Assembly: GCA_903861045.1 (NCBI GenBank)
Contig: CAIOST010000360.1
Location: 1-53,511 of the forward strand
Length of the DNA stretch: 53,511 nucleotides
Origin: an uncultured bacterium
Lineage (GTDB): Bacteria; Verrucomicrobiota; Kiritimatiellia; RFP12; CAIWXQ01
Direction: 5' to 3'
Part shown: positions 46,078 to 53,511 of the stretch, in pieces
Numbering within the stretch: position 1 is the stretch's first letter
Layout: every line of letters starts with the position of its first letter
Made by a program: the position numbers and the translations under genes
The notes under the pieces: generated by a model
What the model saw: only the letters and a program-made list of their open reading frames with translations
What the model was told of the DNA's origin: nothing
The model's database searches: none

Positions 46078-46680
46078 TTATTCCTCTTCCCGTAGGGTGG
46101 CCGTGATGCGCACCAGAAAAGCGGGTTGACCTTCCCATACCATCTGCCGGCTGCTCTCCTCCCGGATGTCCGTCAGATAGCGTTGCACCTCCGCTTTGCT
46201 GCGCCAGGTTTTCAGTTGTTGGGATGGGTCAAGGGGTTTGCCATGGGGGGGCAGGGGGATGGTGAGCTCCATGCGCAGGCTGGGTGAAGACGAAGGGAGA
46301 TCCAGGGTAAGCAGTCGGACATGGGGGGGGAGGGCGGTCGTGATGGCATAGAGCATTTGGGCGGTGGGGTAGCGCCGCTGCAGCAGCTTGCCGGCCGTCG
46401 CCAGGGAGGCGGCGGCTTGCTCCAGTTGCTGTCGCTGAAGCTGGATGTAGCGGAAGGCGTCCGGCTGATCGGGGTGCTGCTGCGCGAAGCGCAGTTGCTC
46501 TTCGGCGACCTGCCGTTGCCGGTTTTGTGTTTGCAGCACCCCCCCGATGGAATAGTAGATGGCGCCGGCCAGTACCCAACCGGCGGCGAGCAGGGCGAGC
46601 AGCAGGAGCCACACGATGGCGGCCCGCTGTGGGAGCGGTATCGGGCGCCCGCGGATCAGGTTGATGCGGAAGACGGTCAT
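46078..46680 (-). CDS. PilN-like pilus assembly protein
   Basis: MTVFRINLIRGRPIPLPQRAAIVWLLLLALLAAGWVL; position between PilM-like and PilO-like genes. Confidence 0.72.
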   Translation of the reverse strand: MTVFRINLIRGRPIPLPQRAAIVWLLLLALLAAGWVLAGAIYYSIGGVLQTQNRQRQVAEEQLRFAQQHPDQPDAFRYIQLQRQQLEQAAASLATAGKLLQRRYPTAQMLYAITTALPPHVRLLTLDLPSSSPSLRMELTIPLPPHGKPLDPSQQLKTWRSKAEVQRYLTDIREESSRQMVWEGQPAFLVRITATLREEE

Positions 46681-47615
46681 GGGTAGTCTCGGCGCAAGGC
46701 CAGTCCCAGACTGGTGGCCAGACGGGGGCCGACCGTATGGGATAGGCGCGGTTGTAGCTGCTTGTTGATGGCTGGCAGGTCGGGGATGGGGTTCCAGAAA
46801 TTCGTGAGCGGAACCAGCTCCCGGAGACGGTCAATCAGACGAGCCGGATCGGGCACATTGCCGGTTAGCACGAGGCGTGTCACGGGGGGGGCATGGAGGA
46901 TGAATTGGTGGTACTTGAGGCTGTCGGTGACACATTCGCTCAGATAGTCTTCGGCCTTGTTCCACGTGCCACAGGGGGAGAAGACGGTACGGGGGAGCAC
47001 ATTGCCGATGCTGTGTAAGATGGCGATGTCAGCGCGGTCCTGTGTGAGTGCGATAATAGCGGTGGCCTGATCGGTCGCGGGCGCCTTATTCAGGCAATGG
47101 TACAGGTTGCAGACGGCTAGGCAGCCGATGTCCACGATGCGCGGGAAGATGCCGGCCAGGGCGAGCATCTGGAGGTGTTGGTCCACTTCTTTTCTTGGGG
47201 TGGCTGCTAGTACGCCGTCGATTTGATTAGCTGTGGTGAGTTGGCGGTTTTGGTGCCAGTCCATATAGAACTCGGCGCGGGGGAGTTGCAGCATCTCTTC
47301 GGCTTCGATGGCCAGGGCGTGCACCATTTCCGTGGGTTCGAGATTGGGATGGCGGACGTGTTTGACAGCCAGGCTGGGGGTTTCGATGGCGGTGCAAACG
47401 GCGTCGCGTGAGAGACCGGCCTGGCGGAAGAGCTGGCGCACGGCCTCGGCGAGTTGGCGCTCGCTGGCGTTAGGCGGCGGTGTCGCCCAGCCGGCATGTT
47501 CCAGCCGAAACGTGCCATCCCGGGAAAAGCCGAGCTGAACCGCCGCGAGGTGGGTGTCGCTGACATCCAAGCCTACGGTCCGGCGAGGTTGGTGGGTTGT
47601 TTTGGTGGCTCTCAT
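46677..47615 (-). CDS. PilM-like pilus assembly ATPase
   Basis: TVGLDVSDTHLAAVQLGFS...TAIETPSLAVKHVRHPNLEPTEMVHALAIEAEEMLQLP. Confidence 0.78.
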   Translation of the reverse strand: MRATKTTHQPRRTVGLDVSDTHLAAVQLGFSRDGTFRLEHAGWATPPPNASERQLAEAVRQLFRQAGLSRDAVCTAIETPSLAVKHVRHPNLEPTEMVHALAIEAEEMLQLPRAEFYMDWHQNRQLTTANQIDGVLAATPRKEVDQHLQMLALAGIFPRIVDIGCLAVCNLYHCLNKAPATDQATAIIALTQDRADIAILHSIGNVLPRTVFSPCGTWNKAEDYLSECVTDSLKYHQFILHAPPVTRLVLTGNVPDPARLIDRLRELVPLTNFWNPIPDLPAINKQLQPRLSHTVGPRLATSLGLALRRDYP

Positions 47616-47704
47616 GGGGTTGGTTCCGGGCGTGCCTCCGCCACCCGCACCGGCGCTGGCTCGATGCCGAGGCCGGTGCGAGCGGGCTGCGAAGCGTGGC
47701 ATAC

Positions 47705-48157
47705 TTACATGCCCGAGCGTGTGAAGTTGCCGAACGAATCCAAGGTGATCACCACATCCTGCAGGGAGGGATGGCGCGCGCCCCTTGATCCACGGGCTTC
47801 CAGGATGAAGTTCGTCCCGTTTTGCGCGGCCGGCGTGCCATTCGCGGCAAACTCGTAGGCATTCGTGTTCCAGTATTTGCCGGTCATTTCGGTTTGCAGG
47901 ACACCCGGCACCAGCCAGATGTCATTCACGGTCACGCCGTTTTGGTTGTTGGTGTAGCTGCCGGTTTCCGCGTACATGATGCGCAACTGGGTGCGTATCG
48001 TACCCAGCGCCGTCTCGGCTTCCGTGCCCATGGCGCGTTTCTTGTTGCCGGCCATCAGCGGGATGGCCACGGCCGCCAGAATCGCGACAATGATGGCCAC
48101 CACCATCAACTCGACCAAGGTAAAGCCGGCGACCCGGCGATTTTGCGATGTGTGCAT
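47705..48157 (-). CDS. Type IV pilin / pseudopilin
   Basis: Prepilin N-terminus RRVAGFTLVELMVVAIIVAILAAVAIPLMAGNKKRA. Confidence 0.92.
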   Translation of the reverse strand: MHTSQNRRVAGFTLVELMVVAIIVAILAAVAIPLMAGNKKRAMGTEAETALGTIRTQLRIMYAETGSYTNNQNGVTVNDIWLVPGVLQTEMTGKYWNTNAYEFAANGTPAAQNGTNFILEARGSRGARHPSLQDVVITLDSFGNFTRSGM

Positions 48158-48205
48158 GTAACCCCTTCCTTTCGCAGACCTGTCTGCGAGTTTGTTGCCC
48201 CCATC

Positions 48206-48238
48206 TTCATCCCGCGCTATTTTGTTGAGCGGGATGAA
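48206..48238. terminator. Hairpin between pilC-like and pilin genes
   Basis: ttcatcccgc-gctattttgttga-gcgggatgaa (10-bp perfect arms) in the gap between the two genes. Confidence 0.4.
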
Positions 48239-48332
48239 CGTGTGCGCGGCGGTCGTGACGTACACCTATACGTGCGACTGCCATCGCTACCAACATCGTT
48301 GTCTGTGAGCCGGTTGCTTCCTCCAGGTGCTC

Positions 48333-49580
48333 CTATTGCAGGCCCCGCGCGGCCAGGAAGACCGGCAGGTAAATGGCCAGCACCAATAACAGTACAAAGA
48401 AGCCAAAGCAGCAGATCAGAATCGGTTCCAGCAGCGCAATGGCAATCGTGATAGCCCCTTCCACCTGGTCTTCGTAGGTGTCTGACACTTTGTCTAGAAT
48501 CTGCGGTAGCTTGCCGGAGGCCTCGCCGACGTTGGTCATGCGTACGATCAAGCGCGGGAAAACAGGTTCCTGTTCGAGTGAGGCGGCGATGGTGGCGCCG
48601 CTGATGACCCGTGTGCGTATGCGCCCCAGTGCCACTTCCATAGCCCGGTTGTTACAGACACTGGAGGCAATCTCCATGGCGGTGGCCACCGGCACACCGC
48701 CGCGGAGCATGATGGCCAGATTACGGCAAAAACGCGCGACCGTGAACTTCTGTACGCACGGACCCACGAGTGGGAGCCGGAGTACCAACGTATCCGCCTG
48801 CAGGCGTCCGGTGGCGGTGCGGACATACTGAGCGCCCAGGACCAACAGACCAGCCAGCGCCCCGCCGATCAGTACGATATGCTCGAGCAGGAAGCGATTG
48901 GTGCCGAAGACCACGCGGGAGAGCAGCGGCAGGGTTTGTTCGGCCCCAAAGTTTGCTTGGAATTTCGGCAGTACAAAAATGGTCATGATGGAGCAGATCA
49001 AGACAAAGAAGCCGGCTACGAAGAGAGGATAGGCCAAAATGCTACGGATTTTTCGTTCCAGGCGGTCGCTGCGTTCCAGCGCATTGGCGAGGTAATCCAA
49101 CGTTTGCGGCATGCTGCCGGCTTCCTCGGCCACGCGCAGCAACGCCACGGTTAGCCGGGAGAAAATGGCGGGGTGTTCCGTGGTGGCCTCGGAAAACATC
49201 TGGCCCTCGCGCAACTTGTCGCCAATGGCCAGTAGGCTGCTGCGGAGCGCGGGATGATCCATATCCTCGGCAATCGCCTGCAGGGCGTCACGGATGCCCA
49301 TGCCGGCCCCCACGGATATGGAAATTTGTCGCATCAGGAGGGCTTTTTCGCCATTGCCGCAGGCGCGGAGGTGGCGGCGAGCGGGCCGTGCGCGCGTGCC
49401 TGCTGTTCTGACCGCCAGCGTGGCTATGCCTGACGCGGTGGGGTTATCCTGCCACACATTCAGCACGGTCAGGCCGGCAGCGCGTAACTGCGCGAGCGCC
49501 TCCAGCCGCGATGGCGCATCGGTGGACGCCTGCACGCGCTCGCCCCCTTTATCTTTGGCTTTATAGTTGAAGGTAGCCAT
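48333..49580 (-). CDS. Type II secretion system F / PilC family inner membrane protein
   Basis: MATFNYKAKDKGGERVQASTDAPSRLEALAQLRAAGL...LLRVAEEAGSMPQTLDYLANALER...TNVGEASGKLPQILDKVSDTYEDQVEGAI. Confidence 0.92.
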   Translation of the reverse strand: MATFNYKAKDKGGERVQASTDAPSRLEALAQLRAAGLTVLNVWQDNPTASGIATLAVRTAGTRARPARRHLRACGNGEKALLMRQISISVGAGMGIRDALQAIAEDMDHPALRSSLLAIGDKLREGQMFSEATTEHPAIFSRLTVALLRVAEEAGSMPQTLDYLANALERSDRLERKIRSILAYPLFVAGFFVLICSIMTIFVLPKFQANFGAEQTLPLLSRVVFGTNRFLLEHIVLIGGALAGLLVLGAQYVRTATGRLQADTLVLRLPLVGPCVQKFTVARFCRNLAIMLRGGVPVATAMEIASSVCNNRAMEVALGRIRTRVISGATIAASLEQEPVFPRLIVRMTNVGEASGKLPQILDKVSDTYEDQVEGAITIAIALLEPILICCFGFFVLLLVLAIYLPVFLAARGLQ

Positions 49581-49691
49581 TTTCGTCGCTCCCCGTCGCG
49601 TGCGGTTGCGCTTTGCTGCAGGTAGAATCGGACAACATATGCCAGCGGGGCCGTTCATTCCCCCCGGTGCCGTTGGGCGGTCGCTGTGCCG

Positions 49692-51395
49692 CTAATCGGA
49701 TGTGCAGCATGCGAGCACCTCCGCAAGGGTGGTTATGCCGAGTCGGGCTTTTTCCAGGCCGTTGCGCAACAGCGTTTGCATCCCCCGTTCGATGGCTTGG
49801 CGGCGCAGTAGGGCTTCGGCCCCGCCGGCGGCGATGGTTTCGCGCAGCGTGTCGGCGATCTCCATGAATTCCAGGGCGGCCACGCGACCGTGAAAGCCGG
49901 CATGCGCGCACTGGTTGCATCCGGTTCCTTGCTGGTAGGACCAGTCGGCGGCTTCGGCGCACAGAACTTGCAGCAATCGGCGTTCTTCGGGTAAAAGCTG
50001 GTAGGGCGCCCGGCAGGCGGAACAGATGCGACGGGCCAGTCGCTGGGCGATAATCAGTCGCACGGTGGCGGCAATCAGGTAGGACTCCATGCCGATGTTT
50101 TGCAGGCGGGTCACCGCCGAGGGGGCGTCGTTGGTGTGCAAGGTGCTGAGCACCAGATGGCCGGTGAGCGCGGCGCGCATGGCAATCTCGGCGGTGTCGC
50201 GGTCGCGGATTTCGCCGATCATAATGATGTCCGGATCCTGGCGCAGGATGGCCCGCAGGGCCTCGGCGAACCCCAACCCGATGCCGGCTTTGACCTGCAT
50301 CTGATTGATCCCCGCGAGTTGATATTCAACCGGATCCTCGACGGTCTGGATGTTACGCTCCGGGTTGCGCAGGTGGGCGATGGCGCTGTAGAGCGTGGTG
50401 GTCTTGCCGCTCCCGGTGGGGCCGGTCAGCAGGATGATGCCATTGGGTCTTTGCAGGATGCGCTGGAACTGCTCGCGCAATGGTTCCTCAAAGCCGATGG
50501 CGGCCATGTCCACCACCAAGGCCGAGCGGTCGAGCAACCGCATGACGATTTTTTCGCCGTAGATTTCCGGCAGCGAGGAGACGCGCACGTCAATGAGCCG
50601 TTCCTGTGCCTTGAATTGAAACCGGCCATCCAGCGGGAGGCGCCGTTCCGCGATGTCCATGCAGGCCAGGATCTTGATGCGCGTGATGATGGCCGAGTGC
50701 AAGCTGCGCGGGGGTGGGGTGTGTTCGCGCAGCACACCATCCACGCGCATGCGCACATGGACTTCCTTTTCGCCGGGCTCGATATGGATGTCGCTGGCCC
50801 GGCATTCCACGGCTTGCATCAGCAGCAGCGACACGAAACGTACGACGGGCGCCTCGTTGGCTTGGCTGGCCAGTTGGTTGGTGTCTACGGGTGGTTCCCG
50901 GGTGGCGGCGCCGCTGCTGGTCTCGACGTCGGCTATGCTTTGCAGAGAGCGCTGGATGTTAGCGGACGTGCCGTAGTGGCGCTCGATGACGTCGCGGATG
51001 CGCGCCTCGGTGCTGATAGCCTTGTGCACTTCCATGTGCGTGAGCGTGCGTGCCGTATCCACCGCATGGAGGTCAAGGGGATCACGCATGATCAGCGTGA
51101 TGCGCTTCTGGTCGCCCTGACAGGTGGCGAACATACCGTAGCGCCGTACAACGGCTTCGGGCAGGAGGCTGACTTCTTCGGGGCGCAGGGTGTAGGCTTC
51201 CCCCAGTTCGACAAAGGGCACATTCATCTGGGTAGCCAGGGCGCGTGCGATATCCTCGTGGGACGCAAACCCCAGTTCCACCAGGATTTCGCCCAGTTTT
51301 TTGTTCGTGCCAACTTGCTGGCGCAAGGCGGTTGCCAGTTGCGCATCGCTAATGCGCTGCGCGTCTAGCAGAATAATGCCGAGTTCGCGGGTCAT
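49692..51395 (-). CDS. GspE/PilB-family assembly ATPase
   Basis: LLTGPTGSGKTTTLYSAIAHLRNPERNIQTVEDPVEYQLAGINQMQV, ILRQDPDIIMIGEIRDRDTAEIAMRAALTGHLVLSTLHTNDA. Confidence 0.95.
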   Translation of the reverse strand: MTRELGIILLDAQRISDAQLATALRQQVGTNKKLGEILVELGFASHEDIARALATQMNVPFVELGEAYTLRPEEVSLLPEAVVRRYGMFATCQGDQKRITLIMRDPLDLHAVDTARTLTHMEVHKAISTEARIRDVIERHYGTSANIQRSLQSIADVETSSGAATREPPVDTNQLASQANEAPVVRFVSLLLMQAVECRASDIHIEPGEKEVHVRMRVDGVLREHTPPPRSLHSAIITRIKILACMDIAERRLPLDGRFQFKAQERLIDVRVSSLPEIYGEKIVMRLLDRSALVVDMAAIGFEEPLREQFQRILQRPNGIILLTGPTGSGKTTTLYSAIAHLRNPERNIQTVEDPVEYQLAGINQMQVKAGIGLGFAEALRAILRQDPDIIMIGEIRDRDTAEIAMRAALTGHLVLSTLHTNDAPSAVTRLQNIGMESYLIAATVRLIIAQRLARRICSACRAPYQLLPEERRLLQVLCAEAADWSYQQGTGCNQCAHAGFHGRVAALEFMEIADTLRETIAAGGAEALLRRQAIERGMQTLLRNGLEKARLGITTLAEVLACCTSD

Positions 51396-52486
51396 GGTGC
51401 GTTTCTCCGGCAGGTGGTGTCGTCCACATCGATGCCGCGCGCACGCAACAGGCTGAGCAGTTCTTTGGGGTGGGGGGCCCGGTGGATAGCGGTATCCTGG
51501 GTGATGCGACCGGCCGCGCAGAGTTCACAGAGCGCGTCGGTCATGGTAATCATGTGTTCGTGCCGGTGGGTCTGGATCACGGAGTGAATTTGCTGGGCCT
51601 GTCGTTCCCGGATCAGGTTGCGAATAGCGCTATTGACGTGCAGGATCTCGGTGGCTAGTACGAGCCCTTGGCCGTCGGCGGCTGGCAGCAATTGCTGGGC
51701 GAGCACACCGACTAGCACCATGGATAGCTGGGTGGTGATCTGCTGCTGCTGGTCGGGGGGGAATACGTCCACGATGCGATGCACCGCATGCGCGGTGTCT
51801 TGTGTATGCAGGGTGGACAGGATCAAGTGCCCGGTCTCGGCCAGCGTCAGGGCCAACCGGATGGTCTCCAGATCACGGAGTTCGCCCACCATGATCACAT
51901 CGGGGGATTCGCGAAAAACCGCGCGCAGGGCATCTTCGAAGGACGGTGTGTCGTGATGCACCTCCCGTTGTTCCAGAACACTGCGTTGATGCACATGGAT
52001 ATACTCGATGGGATCCTCGATGCAGACAATATGCGCATGCCGGGTACGATTGATGTGATCCACCATGGTCGCCAGGGTGGTGGACTTGCCGCTCCCCACG
52101 GGCCCCGTGACGAGAATCAGTCCGTTGGGGCGGGCAATCAGTTCGTGTGCGAAGTCCGGGATCCCCAGGGTGTGGAAATCCGGAATCTCCAGGGGAATGG
52201 ACCGCACGGTGATCGAGAGGGTGTCGCGCTGCTGGTAGATATGAATGCGGAAGCGGGATAGTCCTTCCACGCCGATGGAAAAGTCGCAATTCTGCCGGGT
52301 TTCCAATTCGCGCCGCTGCCTATCATTGGCCAGTTGGTGGGCCAGTCGCTGGGTGGTCTGGGCATCCAACGGTTCCGCCGCCATGGCAACCAAGGCGCCG
52401 TGGATGCGGAATTGCGGCGGCGTTCCGACCGTCAGGAGTAGGTCAGACGCTTTCCGGCTGAGCATCTCCCGGAAAAGAAGCTCCAT
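51392..52486 (-). CDS. pilT: PilT-family twitching motility ATPase
   Basis: MELLFREMLSRKASDLLLTVGTPPQFRIHG, LVTGPVGSGKSTTLATMVDHINRTRHAHIVCIEDPIEYIH, VFRESPDVIMVGELRDLETIRLALTLAETGHLILSTLHTQ. Confidence 0.92.
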   Translation of the reverse strand: MELLFREMLSRKASDLLLTVGTPPQFRIHGALVAMAAEPLDAQTTQRLAHQLANDRQRRELETRQNCDFSIGVEGLSRFRIHIYQQRDTLSITVRSIPLEIPDFHTLGIPDFAHELIARPNGLILVTGPVGSGKSTTLATMVDHINRTRHAHIVCIEDPIEYIHVHQRSVLEQREVHHDTPSFEDALRAVFRESPDVIMVGELRDLETIRLALTLAETGHLILSTLHTQDTAHAVHRIVDVFPPDQQQQITTQLSMVLVGVLAQQLLPAADGQGLVLATEILHVNSAIRNLIRERQAQQIHSVIQTHRHEHMITMTDALCELCAAGRITQDTAIHRAPHPKELLSLLRARGIDVDDTTCRRNAP

Positions 52487-52705
52487 GCTCCACGCTGTTG
52501 CTGGCGCGTTACAAGACGAATGCAGTGGCATCATCGGTTCCCCCCACACACACAAATAGCGGACCCACTCTAAGCTGGTACGACATCCCCCCTCCTCGTA
52601 CCCATTCCAAATTTATGGATGCATCCTACGTCAGGAAGGCCGAAGAGTGCAATCTTAAATTATCCCCCTTCGCGCGCGGTTGCCGACTTTGGTATGATCG
52701 TCGGC

Positions 52706-53511
52706 ATGCACTATCTGAGTACACGCGGCGGCGGCGACCCGCTCCCTTTTTGTTCCACGGTCATGACCGGGCTGGCTCGGGATGGCGGGTTGTTCCTGCC
52801 GGCGGCGATCCCGGATGTGCGGGAGCGCTTAGCGGCATGGTCACGACTCTCCTACGTGGAGTTGGCCTGTGCGATCATGGGGTTGTATGCGGATGACATC
52901 TCGCCGGCGGTGCTGCGCACGCTGGTCATGCGCAGCTATGCCGGCTTCCGCCACCCGGAAGTCACGCCGGTGGTGCCGGTCGGGGATCTGCATGTGCTGG
53001 AACTCTTTCATGGCCCGACGCTGGCCTTCAAGGATGTGGCCCTGCAGTTCCTGGGCAATCTCTTTGAATATGTGCTGGCGCAGTCCGGCGGCGAGCTGAA
53101 TATTGTGGCCGCTACCAGCGGCGATACCGGCAGCGCCGCCATCCACGGGGTGTGCGGCCGTGACCGCATGCGGATTTTTGTCCTTCATCCGCAGGGCCGC
53201 GTCAGTCCGGTGCAGGAACGCCAGATGACTTCCGTGCTGGACCCCAATGTTCATAATCTTTCTGTGGCCGGCACGTTTGATGACTGCCAGAACCTGGTGA
53301 AGGAGCTCTTCAACGACCTTAGCTTCCGGGACCGCCATCACCTCGGGGCCGTCAACTCTATTAACTGGGCCCGGGTGCTAGCGCAAATCACCTATTACTT
53401 CTACGCCGCCTTTCGGGTGATGGAGCGCACCGGCGCGGCCCGGGTGCGCTTTAGCGTCCCTACCGGGAACTTCGGCGACATTTTTGCCGGCTATGTGGCT
53501 TGTCGTATGGG
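52706..53511 (+). CDS. thrC: Threonine synthase (partial, runs off window end)
   Basis: MHYLSTRGGGDPLPFCSTVMTGLARDGGLFLP, HGPTLAFKDVALQFLGNLFEYVL, ATSGDTGSAAIHG, SVPTGNFGDIFAGY; open to the last base. Confidence 0.95.
   Translation, partial: MHYLSTRGGGDPLPFCSTVMTGLARDGGLFLPAAIPDVRERLAAWSRLSYVELACAIMGLYADDISPAVLRTLVMRSYAGFRHPEVTPVVPVGDLHVLELFHGPTLAFKDVALQFLGNLFEYVLAQSGGELNIVAATSGDTGSAAIHGVCGRDRMRIFVLHPQGRVSPVQERQMTSVLDPNVHNLSVAGTFDDCQNLVKELFNDLSFRDRHHLGAVNSINWARVLAQITYYFYAAFRVMERTGAARVRFSVPTGNFGDIFAGYVACRM

Noticed and set aside
50100-51368. Plus-strand ORF (422 aa) opposite the GspE/PilB ATPase
   Set aside because: Antisense to a strongly supported ATPase; His/Gly/Asp-rich shadow translation.
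1-53511. CRISPR arrays
   Set aside because: No regularly spaced set of three or more near-identical repeats with unique spacers was seen. The 8017-8092 repeat has no spacers.

Overview
This 53.5 kb high-GC bacterial window has two parts. Gene content and architecture suggest a PVC-like genome (Kiritimatiellota, Lentisphaerae or Verrucomicrobia), but that is inference. (A) 1-17.5 kb is an accessory island of toxin-antitoxin (TA) and TA-like modules: two tripartite HipBST-type operons, two AbiEi/AbiEii pairs, one Fic gene, one VapBC-like pair and one DUF4143-type AAA ATPase plus a truncated one. These alternate with copies or decayed fragments of an ECF-type sigma factor family, every one on the minus strand. 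The fuller sigma copies carry a highly conserved linker and a transmembrane segment followed by unrelated C-terminal domains. I consider this alternation, and the mosaic membrane-tethered sigma family, the strongest candidate for something undescribed. (B) 17.5-53.5 kb is mostly conventional. It holds an AraC gene with a frameshifted glycyl-radical enzyme and a UroD remnant; a metal-response and efflux operon (ECF sigma, putative anti-sigma, Cnr/Zra-like sensor, YHS protein, TolC, CusB with four metal-binding motifs, but no RND pump in the window); a NarL-type two-component cluster with a Ser/Thr kinase; tRNA-Leu(CAG); gmk, coaC, FprA flavoprotein, DsbD, citrate synthase, a permease, an aldo/keto reductase and uvrB; a type IV pilus/type II secretion-like cluster; and the 5' part of threonine synthase. 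All calls come from reading the supplied ORF translations and the sequence by eye. No database searches were run.
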